Below, one piece after another: positions 10,740-23,622 of a stretch of DNA of 64,000 nucleotides (positions are counted from its first letter, which is position 1; each line of letters opens with the position of its first letter). The stretch is from Athripsodes cinereus (lineage: Eukaryota; Arthropoda; Insecta; Trichoptera; Leptoceridae), in NCBI GenBank assembly GCA_947579605.1, contig OX388314.1, positions 13,699,982-13,763,981 on the forward strand, read 5' to 3'. Under the pieces are notes generated by a model. The model saw only the letters and a program-made list of their open reading frames with translations, was not told the DNA's origin and did no database searches. The position numbers and the translations under genes were made by a program.

Positions 10740-13700
10740 ATAAGAAGTTAGTCTCAATAGGTACAAAGTCATTATTAAAATCGTTTGATTATTATCGATA
10801 TAGTAGGGATATTATCCCCTCGTATTTGGTCGACCCACTTAACTTCAGTTTGTATTTTGAGAGGACGTTTAATGATGTTCCAAGTAATGAAATAATCCTC
10901 ACCTTAGTTGTAACACGTAAATCCATTAATTTATTCATAACTGAAGTTAAATCTCAGGTCTCTCCCATTTACCCTCTTATTCCATTCACCAGACCACTCT
11001 CTCTTACCTTTGAAGGGTAATTTCATGTTAAGGGTGACTTGGGGTGACCTTTCCCCAGAGCATGGAACGACGTCTCACGTAAGAAGATTACACACTTTGA
11101 ATTACTTTGTAATGTAACGTACTTTATTTGGGTGGCGTGTGACGTCTTCGACGACTTTATTTTATTTCTTCTCACGTGGCCCAATAGAAATTTCTCACGT
11201 TGAAATATTGTGTTACCACGTAGTTTTAAATTACGACATAAAATAAAGGAGTTTGGCGTAGATACAATTCATTTCTTAGTAAATGGATAGTAGATAGCAA
11301 GCATATTTAAATTTCTATTAATATATTTGCAGTCTTATCTTACAATAATTTATTGATAGTTTTTAATATGTAGCGTCAGCTGAAGATATGAATAGCTCGA
11401 TTATTAGTAGATACTCTTTTGAATATACATATCCACATTTATGACATTACATTATATCTCGTACCTTCTGTATTAGCTTTAGTTGCAATAAAGATAGGTA
11501 ATGTAAATGTTACTTCCACCACTGTATGCATGAGGTAACAAATTCTTAAGCAACTCAATAAGCGTAGAGCGAGCAGCTCTCCAGCTCATACTATATTTAA
11601 GATACGTACGTACATGTATGTAAAGATACTATAGTCTCTCTCTCTCTCCCCCTTCCCCCTTCCTTGTCTGCTTTTATTACATTTTCCCACACATACCTAC
11701 ATCCATGAGTACACAAAGTATCCTAGCAATATAATATGTTCAATGTATTTATACGTTTATTCAGAAAGCTTTTCAAAAGGAACATTACAAATCTTTTAAT
11801 GTAGTTCATTCCAGATTTCTACAGCATAATGAGTTATTGTAATTCAAATACGTATTGCGTACAACAGCTATTACGGTTTCAGTATATAATTGGAAAGGTG
11901 GTTTACAGAAAATTATGCAAGTATTATGTATGAGTTAATTTGACCGTATTAAATATGAGGGAAACACCGTTTCTTTAAGATGACACAATTAAATTGGAAA
12001 AGAATGTAGTTTCGATGGATAGTTTTGTATTAATTGTTGAGATAACGTGCATTTTTTCATTAAAAAACATCTACCGTTCCGCATTTTTTCGTCCTTTTAC
12101 GGATATTCTCTAATTGAAAACATTCATTTTCATGCAGTGAAACACCAAACCTATCGATAAAATCAGGCTAGGCTATAAATTATTACTGTTTTTACTTGCT
12201 ATTCTATTCTTACACAATGACTTTGTGAAGTTCAGCAAATATTATATAGATCTATTTTATAAATGTAAGTGGTTACGGTGAGTATAAGTACATAGTGCAA
12301 GTTTTCCCCTACTGATGTCACTTTTCATTATTCGCCAGAAAATGTTTACTTTATCCAGATTTTTAGACATTTTTTCGAGATGAAATCCAATTTTACGTTA
12401 ATATTTTATGTAGCTTCTCATCTTTACTTTCTAAATAATTTGTTTCTCCGTAGGTAATACAGTTTTCCTGTTTCTGCTGTGTATATAATAAAATTAGTCT
12501 GGTAAGGGTAAGTATTTATTTTCCTAATATAACGTGTCATAAACAGTTTCCTTCTGCTATTAAAAATTATGAAAGAGTGTGACTACGAATTTTTATTAAT
12601 AAAATAAATATGCGATTTAACATATTTCATATAATATTTTCTTGACTTTGTATTAATTTGTGATGTGAGCAAGATAATATTTTTATTACACTTTAAGATA
12701 GATCTTTTGTTTCTCTGTGATGTTTTTTTTTTTAAATTAGTAGTTCTATTATGAGAACAATAGTATTCAAACTCTAAAATAATCCAAATTTTGCCTTTGT
12801 TCGCAGTAGACCATATCATTTAAATTTTTGAACAATTGAATTATCAGCTTATTTGAATTATTAATCATAAAATAAAGATCATTTAATCAGTTCCCACTTG
12901 AAATTTATCTCGTAGGTAAAATAAATAAATAAAGGAATATTTCTGGGAAATCACGTTGAAAACTCGGAGAGCTCTCAAATTCTACAATTTTATTTTCTCC
13001 ATTTGTTTGACTATGTGACGTTAGTAGATATTTTTTACGAGATTTTCTGTATTGTCAAGAGCATTGATACCTAGCATCCCCTACATGATTTCTTCCCAGG
13101 TGTGTCAGTTCTCATTCGGAGCTTTTCTTTGATATACGTTACGTCTGTTGTTTTCTTGTGTACGTCTATTTGCACACTTTAGTTCCTATATATTTTCCCC
13201 TATAACTTTTCCCCTTCTTTTTGTTTAGACTGTGTCGTTAAAAGAATTTTACTGCCGTTTAAAGTGGGCTCCTTTATATTTATCGAGTCATGTTAACCGT
13301 AACTCTACAGAATGCGTTTACTTTTGTTTCAAACTGGCAAATAATCGAACACTCAATTTTAAACAATATACTTGTAAGGTATGAACAATACTTCAATGTA
13401 TAACACAATCTTAATTGATAAAATGTATGAAACCAGAGACTTGTGGTTGAGATGTTTCTATCGTGTGACATAAATAATAAAAGATAATAAAAATTGTTGT
13501 ATATAAAATCAGACCTATTTAAAATTCATTGGCATATTTGCAACTAAAACTATGGAGTAGGTACTCGTATATTTTACTATACGAGTTCACCTATAAAAAA
13601 ATATTTCTACCAATGTAACCGTTTATTATATTTTATATTTTAAGTATAGCTAGGTGCTATGCCAATAAATGTACTGTACACATTTTCTGGTTTACCTTTT

Positions 13701-16700
13701 TTATAAATTAGTCCCTTGGCTCAGGAATAACGACCGCAGATAGAGGACTCTTCATTTAGCTAAATGTAATTTGACGTAACGACTCGATAAAGATAATAAA
13801 TTTTAACGTAACAGACTCAGAGACGGAAAGGGAAATAATTTTTGTTTACAACCGAGCTTACGTCTCGTAAATTGTATCGTGAGAAATAACTAGGCATTTT
13901 ATTATTACGTTAGCAAAAGGATTCTCAACATTTCTTATACAGTTATCTTTTTAAAGAGGTATAATCGGACACTCAGCGCACTAGTAGTACCAAAATTCTA
14001 ACGGCCAAAATCACCCTCTTTTCTCCAAACAGTACATTTATCCCTTAGCTTAACCACTAATTGTGTTTTAGTCGTTGTATTTTCTGCTCCATCTTTTCCT
14101 TTTCTTCTGTCTTTATGACCACCTCCGCACCTCTGCGAAGTCGCTGATAGCATTCCAGTAGCTAGAGCTTTCTAGCATCGTCGCTATTATTTTTTCTGGC
14201 TCCAGGGTCATTTTTAGATTTGATAATTGTGCAGTTTTATGATTCTAGTCAAGTGAACTAGCATTAGAGTAACTAAGTACGGACCATCATGAACCTATCT
14301 GTTATTTTTATTTCGTTGTCTGTGTAGATTTCTAGTCAAAACAAACTTATTAAAAAGTAACTTTTTAAATATTATAGAGATAGGAAAAACCTTTCGATTG
14401 TTTATTGTTTTTTTTTTATCTTTATCTTGAAGTAGTATCATAATCAACACTTGTGATTGTTATAAATTATGCTTGTGTTATTTCTGTCTTTACTCCATAG
14501 GGCATAGCATTCCTATGGGTATGCCATGTATTAGCTTATTATATTATTAGCTGTGTAATATTTGGGAATCCAATGCGGGAATGTAGACGAGGTTATTTGC
14601 TCGAAAGTGCATTCCCCAGTGTACCGTAGAGAATTAGCGCCTTCATTTCGTCCTGGCCAATAAACATTTTTAACGTTCCTACCTGACAGGTTTTTTTGTT
14701 AGTTTTCTATTATTTTACGTGCTCGTTATTTCAAAGCGAGTGTTGCTGGAAAACACATTATTTTGACCTCAAGTGTCATGCAACCCAGAAAACAGCAACG
14801 TAAAGTTTCTCGTTTAGCTTTGTAATACCTACTGCTTATAATACACAATGTCAGCTTCCAGAGTAATATTTATATTATGTAATGTAAGACAAGTGATTTA
14901 ATATTCTAGATATTATTGGTTCACTTTGTGACTATAGAAATTAATAACTACATGAAAAGTTAGTCATTGTAGGCGTATTTGCCCATATGCATTTAACATG
15001 ACATACTAATTTCATAATTATTTGGTTTTATCAATGTTGGATAACCTACTCCTGTACCTATGTACAAAGTTACGGAAAGAGTTTAAGTAAAACGTGTGAT
15101 TATGTTATTGACAAATTTATTCATCTTATTTCCTTAAGTTATTAAGTTAAGTTAATTTGCATAAATTCGTGTCGTTCAGTGTTGCTTTTGATGTAATATT
15201 ATTAAAATCGATTTTACATCCTAATCACAAAAATGTATATTGCCTTTTAACAATTTTGCTTTCGTAACTGTATTTGGTTCTGTGATACTCTCTCATTTAT
15301 GTAAGTAACACATCGTTGCGAATATAATCCGTTAATCAAACAAAGATAGTGCATTTATTAACAGTATATTAGTGAAAAGAATGAACTAACATTGAAAATT
15401 AAATTGTGAATGTACCTACTGAAACAATAAATTGTTATTATTCCTTTCACAAGAGGGAATCACTTCCGAAACAACAGGCCAATGATCTATTACACGAGGA
15501 AGAAGATTTTTCCTTTTATCCAATGTATAAATACATATACATAGAAAAATATTTATACTGAGAACATTTATATATATATTTAAAACCGAGGCGAATAATA
15601 TTACTTAGGCAATAATTCGATTTGGTGAAGTTTAATTCCTCGTCTTGTTTGATTAGAGAATCTCAACCGCTTCTGTCTTCAATCTAAAAAAAAAATAACC
15701 GCTTCTTTCATCACGGCAATTTAATTTTTTTGATTCAAATATTTTTATTGAAATAATATTATACCTACACATAAGTACATGCATTACCTAAATAAAATAA
15801 ATATTTTTTTTATAATTATCTATTTTACCCTCAAAATAGAGCAGAGCTTGTGCTTACTTCCAAGATTTCTGTTTTCCCTCTATTTTAATGTTGAGATGAT
15901 TGTAGGTATATACTTATATATTTAATTGCAGTCTGTTTAATCCTTGACCTTACAGCGAAGTATGAATGAAAACAATGGAGTCGTGATATTATCGCGTATT
16001 AATTATCCTTAACTGCATTTAATTATACATATTTATGAATTATAAATTTACATGTCCCTCATACAAAGTACTTACAGTTTTATGTAGATAGATAGATGTT
16101 TCCACTATAACTCACTTAGTTGAAGCGTTTCAGTAGGTATCAATAGTAGTTATGTACTATTAATTATGAAAATGATTCATTTACTAGATGTACTATTTAC
16201 CTACTCTTCTCCAGCCCCCCATTTCGAATTCTACCAGTTTGTCATGCAGCTGCGCGTCTCATTTTACACATCAAATATTATTTATTTATATCAATAAATG
16301 GCTCTTTTGCCTTATACAAACTTGGTTACGTTATATTATTATATGTAGATATAATGAAAAAAATAAATAATATATAGGTATTAAAGATCAAATATAAATA
16401 ACCTATATGAGTGCGTGTAAAAACGACTGTGAACAATGTAGTTTGTCTTAAAAATCGCTCAATTCGGGAACAATATCTTTTATTTAACACGAGTAGGTAA
16501 GGTGTACTTGAGCGTTTATTATTTTGGGCACAAATACATTTAAGTCCGTAAAATATGCTCCAGTGATGTGCCTGTAGATCACGCAAGATTATGATTACAA
16601 CTCGCATTACGCACTTATGTTTTTTTTTTATTTATTCGGCATTCCCCGATATAACACGAGTGATTTAGCAAGCAGAATATTTTACAAACAGCTTTGTTCG

Positions 16701-17570
16701 CAAAGCTCGCACTCGTGCATAATAGGAAGTAAACATTATCCATGCCGTATTGTGCACTATCCTCGTCAAACATAATATTATTGTGTTTACACGGGACGCT
16801 GCTATACTGAAAGTCGATATCAAATTGATTGTTTGTACTGATCAGATAACATGCAGATGCAGATGCAAAATAGTAATAAACTGAATATTACACGTGTATT
16901 AATTGTAATATCATATTTCATTAATACAACAATTTAAAATAATTTAGTTGACGTAAAGATATTACGTGTAAACTTCATACATTCCTAAATTAGATTTTTT
17001 TTTAATAATGATTTTAATTTTATAAATAGCGTGTATACTGTCTTGTAGTAAATGTTGCAGACATTAATGGTTTACGTAATCAATTATTTTTCAGTAATTA
17101 TAATGCCGTGTTGATGGCGTTAGAGATATTTTACGCTGTGTGTGTGATGTGATAAATTATGTCAACACTTCTCCTAATCATGGACAAAGTATTCATCATA
17201 GCGATTTAATTTTAAAAGTACGTTTCAATGTACGTTTGAATTAATTTAATCGTTAAAAAATTCATGTTATGACTATAAAATATTCTTTATTAAAATTGTG
17301 TCTACTTCTACGTCGCTATTTAAGCGAGCTGAGCATATATCTAACGACCTTTTCAATGTAGATTACAAGATGTTCATCATTTTACTTCCTTATCATATCA
17401 ATACATTCATTGTGTTTATTAACAATCTATTGATGTTAATGTGTAAAATAAATTTAAAAAGATTAACTGAGTTTATTATTTACATGGCTTTTCGTTTATT
17501 TTATTATGATACTATGAAATATTTATAATGACTGCTGTTCTTATACTTACTAAGGTGTGCTGAAATATTC
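10740..17570. other. Long anonymous intronic stretch
   Basis: About 6.8 kb of AT-rich sequence without a gene I can support. A short CT-rich microsatellite lies at 11636-11650. A retroposon-tail-like block (CCTCAAAATAGAGCAGAGCTTGTGCT) sits near 15830-15860, and a segment similar to the LINE tail at 38517-38550 (TCAATAAATGGCTCTTTTGC) near 16290-16310. Open frames here are short and biased. Confidence 0.45.
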
Positions 17571-17578
17571 TCTTTTAG

Positions 17579-17623
17579 ACTTTGCTGGGAAATCATCAAC
17601 GAGATACAGCGATGATGCTTTGA
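17579..17623 (+). CDS. Eip63E: PFTAIRE-type CDK, 45-nt candidate cassette exon
   Basis: Preceded by a polypyrimidine tract and CTCTTTTAG, followed by GTGAGT at 17624. The 45 nt keep the phase: AC completes a codon begun with G in exon 890-1045 (giving Asp), then FAGKSSTRYSDDAL, and a final A is carried over. Because its length is a multiple of three and both junctions are phase 1, exon 890-1045 could also splice straight to 27478 in frame. The next exon starts with a similar sequence (ACTTTGCTGG here, ACTGGGCTGG there). It is short, so support rests on splice signals and phase only. Confidence 0.5.
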   Translation, partial: TLLGNHQRDTAMML

Positions 17624-17879
17624 GTGAGTCATTATAACATTATTAATTAGTCCATATTGTTATGTATGATATTGTAGTTGGTGTATATAACATTTATAAT
17701 TATTATTGTCTTCTTCGTATTCTTGGCATATTTGTATTATCCTTACTTTCTTCTCTCAGATGGGTATTTTTCTTCTACTCGCTTTTTTGCTTCCATCGTA
17801 TTTTTTTGCTTATTTGTGTATATGTTATTTATTAAGAATGTACATATTATTTTTATTCTTTTCCAAACATATTGTATTA

Positions 17880-17985
17880 ATTTTGTATACCCTATGGAGT
17901 CCCAGGTAAAGAATAGGTCTCCTACTCTCTTCCGTAAGTTTTCCAGTGCCCTGTAAGGCAGGGTACATAAAAATGTACGTATAAG
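17880..17985 (+). repeat. SINE-like repeat, head portion
   Basis: Contains GGTCTCCTACTCTCTTCCGT then AAGTTTTCCAGTGCCCTGTA. The same block is at 44950-45010 (AAGTTTTCGAGTGTCCTGTA), 24850-24890 and, in reverse, about 23235-23265. Only the first ~100 bp of the family consensus is present. Confidence 0.55.
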
Positions 17986-17989
17986 ATAA

Positions 17990-18700
17990 ATAACGTTATA
18001 TAATTCAACGATGAGACATACCACCAATCCTTTCTAATTTAGCCTTGAAAAAGACCCTTGACTTTTCAAAACCTGGATTTGATTTGACTGAGATCAGCTA
18101 GGGTGTTGAGGAGAGGTAGCAAGGTTCGGCTGCGTGGATGTCGTAGAGGAAGCGGGCGTCGGCGAGCGAACTTTACAATATCTTTGTAACGGCTTTTTTT
18201 ATTTTTACATACTTATATTATTGTGCACATTCTTCTATAAATAATTTAACTACATCACTTATTGTTTTGATAATTAATGACCCTTTGGTCCATATTGATT
18301 TCTATATTTCCATTCTTTCCTCCCGCAATGTTCACCATGTATTATTTATCTGTTCACCAAGTCACGTCCCATGTTCGACGCCACAGAAGCTGTCTGCCTC
18401 CCCCTTTCTCGCACCCTCTCTGCCCTACTTCCGATCCCTCCAGGATCTTTATCTTCCCATCGGGAATCATCGCTGTGACATTATTCATAATTTCCTTCTC
18501 TGCTCTATTGTTCACTGAATCTATACTACACCACTCTCTAACTCACATTTTATCGAATATATTTTTATATATGATATTAAGTATTTTCATCAAATTATGA
18601 TTTGTGATTATTTTGCTTTATTCCACGAAGAACATTGCTTTGTATTATAATTTTTTTATTATTGTAATCATGTAACATTTAATGTAGAAACTTCGTCAGA
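17990..18700. other. Anonymous intronic sequence
   Basis: A pyrimidine-rich, GC-richer block at 18350-18490 stands out but I recognise no motif on either strand. Confidence 0.4.
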
Positions 18701-18703
18701 TTA

Positions 18704-20291
18704 CACAGGTCTACAAAAAAAATATTTTTGAAAATTGTTTTAGTTTTAATAACTGATTTTTATGTAGTTTTGGTGCTGATTTCAGAAATGATATTGGTTT
18801 TTTTCCATCACGTAAGGCAAAGTCAAAAGCCATTCTTTATATCAGTATTATTTATTAACAGTGATATTAAAACATTTGAAACACAGGTTTATAATAAAAA
18901 AAGATGAAGAAAAGTTGTTAATGCTTTACTAAAGCACAATTACAAGTCTTTGTGGTAACTTTTTTTTCCTTCAAAACTTCTTTTTGTTGTTTTCCTGCTG
19001 ATTTTCTCTTGTTAACATCCAACAGTAGTCAGTCATCACGTTAACGTTCCAGCGTCCTTGATATCTGCATTCCATTTCTTTCATATCGTGATGAAATCTT
19101 TCTCCTTGTTCTTCACTCACTGCTCCAAAATTTTCTGGAAAATAGTCCAGATGAGAATGAAGGAAATGCAATTTAATACTCGTGTTGCAGCCCAACAGTT
19201 TGTAGTTATTTAACATACCGACAACAATATTCCTATAGCTCGGATCTTCTTTATTTCCTTGAAAGCCAGTTACCAATTGTTTAAAAGACTTCCATGCTTT
19301 TCTTTCGTGGCTTACCATTTTCAGCTCGAAGGTTTCATCCTTCATAAGTTTCCTTATATTAGGCCCAACAAATATCTCGACCTCCTTATCTCCAGGAACC
19401 AAATTTCTTCGTACTGGCCATTCTTTCTTAACATAATGTTGTTTAGGGTCACGGCTATCCCATTCACAGAGAAAGCAGAGGAACTTTTTGTAGCCACTCT
19501 GTAGGCCTAGTAACATAGGGATCACTTACAGATCTCACAAATGGTCCACTTATGATCAGAGTAATTAATCTTGTTATGGACCAAATCAAGGTTCTTATAA
19601 CAAATCATAGGTGTTGTAAAACGAAATGATTTCTTCTTACCTTGAAACCATTGTCTCAGTTCTTCTACACACACAGAACACACTTTGTGAGGAGCCCACG
19701 TTTTGTCTTGATCCGCCAGTTTCACACCAAAGTAGGGAAAGTAGTAGTTGTAAAAAATACCTTTTTAACAAAATCAGAAATGTTTCTCTGTTGCTTTTTG
19801 ACAGTATCAGTCCCAAAAATATTACAAAAACAATCAGGGGAGTTCACACAACCTCTAGAAGCCATTTCTAAACGCATAACTAAATTTCACTTCAATGAAG
19901 AAACTGTTCAGAGAGGTTTCATCCATACTGAGAGAAAAAGTGGAATGGCGGTAAATCTAGTATGAAATCAGATTTTTCTATGGTACTGTAAAGTTTTTTT
20001 TTTACAATAAAGGCTGTTTTATGTCCAAACCAAAGTTTAGACTAATTATGTACATTAGTACGTTAACTTATTTGACTAAATATTGTAATATAAACTTATT
20101 ATTTTGGATTTAGTACTTAAAGTACGTAGGTAGTACTATGCTAAAATAATCTTTTAAGTAAAAATTCAATATGTGATTTGTGGGTAAACGGAGGGTGATT
20201 GAACTTTTTCACTATTTTTCCAGTAATCTACGCAACAGAACACAAGAATCACTAAGAAATATTGAAACAATTTTTTCATTGTAGACCTGTG
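18704..20291. mobile_element. DNA transposon with CACAGGTCTACAA inverted termini
   Basis: The left end CACAGGTCTACAAAAAAAAT and the right end, whose reverse complement is CACAGGTCTACAATGAAAAA, share 13 terminal bases. Immediately outside, TTA precedes the left end (18701-18703) and TTA follows the right end (20292-20294), a plausible 3-bp target duplication. The 1588-bp interior contains one degenerate minus-strand coding region (18971-19865). Together this looks like an internally deleted copy of a cut-and-paste element. A 3-bp TWA-type duplication is known for PIF/Harbinger, and CAC-type termini for CACTA/Mirage/Chapaev; the encoded protein resembles neither transposase as far as I can tell, so superfamily is left open. 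Confidence 0.65.
18971..19865 (-). pseudogene. Degenerate Cys-containing protein of a multi-copy family (possible transposase)
   Basis: Reads from an ATG at 19865 (MASRGCVNSPDCFCNIFG), through a frameshift near 19730 into VKLADQDKTWAPHKVCSVCV, a second frameshift near 19525, then LLGLQSGYKKFLCFLCEWDS and a C-terminal part with IKLHFLHSHLDYFPENFG and EEQGERFHHDMKEMECRYQG, ending at 18971. Cysteine pairs (CSVC, CFLC) and His-rich segments suggest metal binding. From general knowledge this resembles an uncharacterised protein family annotated many times over in arthropod genomes. Relative to those, two stretches appear missing here: after FRFTTPMI and after VPGDKEV. No introns are evident. Its position between inverted repeats suggests it is, or rides in, a transposon. 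Function is unproven. Confidence 0.7.
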
Positions 20292-20294
20292 TTA

Positions 20295-23080
20295 TTGAAC
20301 AAATTTGGGGACATTAAGTTCTTTTGAATGAAATTAAAAGTTTCAATTATAATGTGTATGGAGAATATGGATCTATTGAAAAATAATAACGTCGATAAAA
20401 TGGAACTTGTTGAAAACATTGATATAACATATTAGATCAATGGTTGAAAATCAGAATTAAAATTTTCACTAGAAGTCATTAAATTTTTTTTAATTAATAT
20501 TTTGTTATTAAACGAGGTTTAATACAACCCAGGATATATTTGATGATGAAATATTAATAAAAAATGTAATGAGGGTACTTGTAGCTTTATTTCCACATTA
20601 ATGTACAAGTTAGATTACTTACATAAAATGGATGTACGTACTGTAATATATTTTACCGTTAACTATGTTAATTTATGCACTACATAAGTCAGTTTTTGTT
20701 ATCCAGTGCGCTTATTTTTGAGTATGAGAATTATCAAGGCGTTTTTGTCGAAGACTAGTATACTTCGTGAAACTTTTATTACAGTTATTAATATCTAAAA
20801 GTTGCGAGTTGGTGAAATCAACCGCTCGTAACGGGCTAATGTAATGAATAGTAGCGATATCATTTATTATTTATTCTCCTATCTTTGTATGTAATATTAT
20901 TGTATTATTGTTTACCATTATGTGTGCTGCTATCAATAATAACGTGTATTTTTCATTACTATTTTATGAAAGTACTTTGTAATTAACCATTTTTTTTTCA
21001 AAGAACTTCAGTGGACGAACTTTTTATGTGCATCTACATAATATGATGTATCGTACAAAATCCTTGTTCGTTATATTCTTTTTGAATATATTTGCTGTAA
21101 TACCTTTAACCATTTTATTAGCACCATTCAACCCACATATTGATTTCGTTTTTCTTGTTAGTACCGTACCTACTTAGTGTCGTTATCGTATTACATCATA
21201 ATGATTACAATCTATGAAACAATTGGAAACTGAAACAATAAATTCCCACAACTTTTGTAACCCCGATTCCCCGCCCCTGGCGGAAGTGACCGACTATCTT
21301 TTTCATAAATAATATTTTGAGACTTCAGAGAAAGGTAATGTGTAGTATTATTTTCATTGTACGTAGATAGACATTCATATTTTCACTTTGACAGTTGTGC
21401 GTGTTGTTAGGAATTGTGTTTGGAGAAACATCGAAGGGGTTATAAACTGTTCAAATTGATAGGCAATATTGTGCAATTTATTGTTATAACATCTATAAGC
21501 TTCATTTTTAAATCATTTTCGGCAGGGCCACCTTAGTAGGGATCTGCGTTCCTGCTCTAGAAGCTCACTATGGGAGTCACACATGTGGGAATAATGTCGT
21601 TAATAGTTATTTGAAAAACTTTCCTTATTTCCCCGCGGTTAGGGGATTATTTTCCGTATTCCATCTCATGTTTTCTTTCTTTTGGGATTATCCACTTTTG
21701 CCGAACGATATTGTTTCCGGAACAAGGCTGTTATTTAAGAGGTTTTCTCTATAAAACTTTGGAACTCGAGTTGTTTATAGATTTATTATTATTGGTTTTA
21801 CTTCATAGGATCAAGTCATTAATATATACTTGTGAGTTAACGGTAAAACTTGCTCAAGGTATAATATTTATATAGGTACGTATATAAGTGCTTTCGTACG
21901 CGATTGCATTATTCTGTTCGTTTGGAATATTATTCCTGACTATTTGACTTTACTCGGTTTCTTGTTAGTACGTTCCCAATTTGATGTTATCTCAGTAGTA
22001 GATTTTTACTTCCTACTTCAGAAAATAATTGGGTTAGTTGGATGAGATCGCGCTTCCGCGCTAAACCCGCCCTCTGTACGTTGATGATATCTAATTTGGA
22101 TAAATTTTTAAATTTTGTGGATTGTGATCAATGTAGGTACAGTAAAGAATGAATAAATGAAAATAAAATAAATAATGTTTTTGGAGCTCGTTATGTTCCA
22201 AATATTTGTGTTATATCCTGTAATTATTATTTTTCATACATAAATTCGATTATTTTCTGTCCTGTCTACATTTTCTTTTTTATAATTATTTTCTCGTTTT
22301 AGGAAAATAATATTATCTTCTGAAATGTAAAATATGTGAACGATTTCATAAAGTGTTTCCTACTCGGGTGACAACTATTGGGAAACTTTTATAAAAAAAT
22401 ATTTTGTAGACAAGCGTGAGGTGTATGCGATGCGACTATAGATATGTATTTATTTGTTTCTCTTGTTATAAACTTTTTTATTATGAGAAAACTCAGAATA
22501 CTCTTAATACAGATGCGACAGGGTTATAGGAGTCACCTTTTATAGGTGTTTGTAGCTCTCTTGGGGATAAAGGAAATCTTTTAGTTCATAATTCCATTCA
22601 CATACAGTGAATATGAAATTTGACTATGGCCAAGAGATTTACTACTCCCTATATTTTAAATTATTATATTTTTACTTACAGTGTGTTTTGAATAAAAGAA
22701 TCGATTATATTTAACACTTGTTTTAATTTATAAATTGAATTACAGAAAATAAAATATTGTAACAATGATAATGAAAAGTTAAAAGAGAATATTAATTTGT
22801 TAAACTATTATAATTGCCTGCCGAAAGTGAACTGAAGTGGATAATTTTCTCCTACTCTATTGATGGCTTTCGTGTGAGATTTTAACGCCCTCTATTACAG
22901 ACATCTACATTTTGTCTCCCCTGAAGGTTTGCGTCTTGGTAAACATTTGGTGCTAACTTTACTTCTTCCTGATCTTCATTAGATGGCGGTGCTATGTCCA
23001 TTTTTAGTTTATAATGTTGCTGAAACACATTATCAATTTTCATTTACAAAACATACATATATAAAACTATAATTGTTGGC
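20295..23080. other. Anonymous intronic sequence
   Basis: AT-rich; nothing recognisable on either strand apart from short simple repeats. Confidence 0.45.
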
Positions 23081-23084
23081 AAGC

Positions 23085-23265
23085 TTCGCTGGTTGCCACA
23101 GGGTAATATGCCAAAATATGATTCTCAGCATATTACTTATACTACTACTGCTATGAATTAAGACATTCAGGATGGGTGGCAAACCTTATCGCTTAATTTA
23201 AGATGTAAAATATATTTATTTTTATACTTGCCTTTAACAGAACACTCGAAAACTTACGGAAAAGA
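23085..23265 (-). repeat. SINE-like repeat copy
   Basis: Reverse complement of the family at 24820-24990: it shares GACATTCAGGATGGGTGGCA, ACTACTACTGCTATGAATTA and, at its 3' side, GAAAACTTACGGAAAAGAGT. The similarity extends beyond the triplet tail (ATTCTCAGCATATTACTTAT), so the two copies share a longer 3' region. Confidence 0.55.
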
Positions 23266-23622
23266 GTATGGAACCAATTATTTGCCACGTGCTCCACGAA
23301 ATTAGCATATAGACTTGAGTATGTTCAAATGTTACGTTGAACATGTGTATTATTATTGTTTAGCCCATCATATTTTATATCCCGTTCTCCCCCGAAGACA
23401 TCTATATTCCGTTTACCAGATTTATCTCCCTCAAGTACCAGTGTGTAAGTATCTTGGATTATCTAATACCCTCCCGATGGGATATCAATTTTGGTGAGAA
23501 ACGAATGAAGGGAGACTTGAATGTCACACAAATTTTATCTTTACGACCTGTTTCATCTCATGTGTATAGCAGTCATATATTTTCTATACGAATTTATAGA
23601 CCGTGATTTACTTAATGGGTGA

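Larger units (their letters stand above)
1046..17578 (+). other. Intron of the CDK gene (about 16.5 kb)
   Basis: Bounded by GTGAGT at 1046 and CTCTTTTAG ending at 17578. It contains several non-LTR retrotransposon fragments in its first 10 kb; the second half (10740-17578) is largely anonymous AT-rich sequence. Confidence 0.6.

Noticed and set aside
17678..17956. 92-codon hydrophobic ORF just after the cassette exon
   Set aside because: Composition-driven; overlaps a SINE-like repeat at its 3' end and has no motif.
19626..19965. Plus-strand frames of 81 and 107 codons
   Set aside because: Antisense to the degenerate Cys-containing protein, whose ATG and conserved blocks read on the minus strand.
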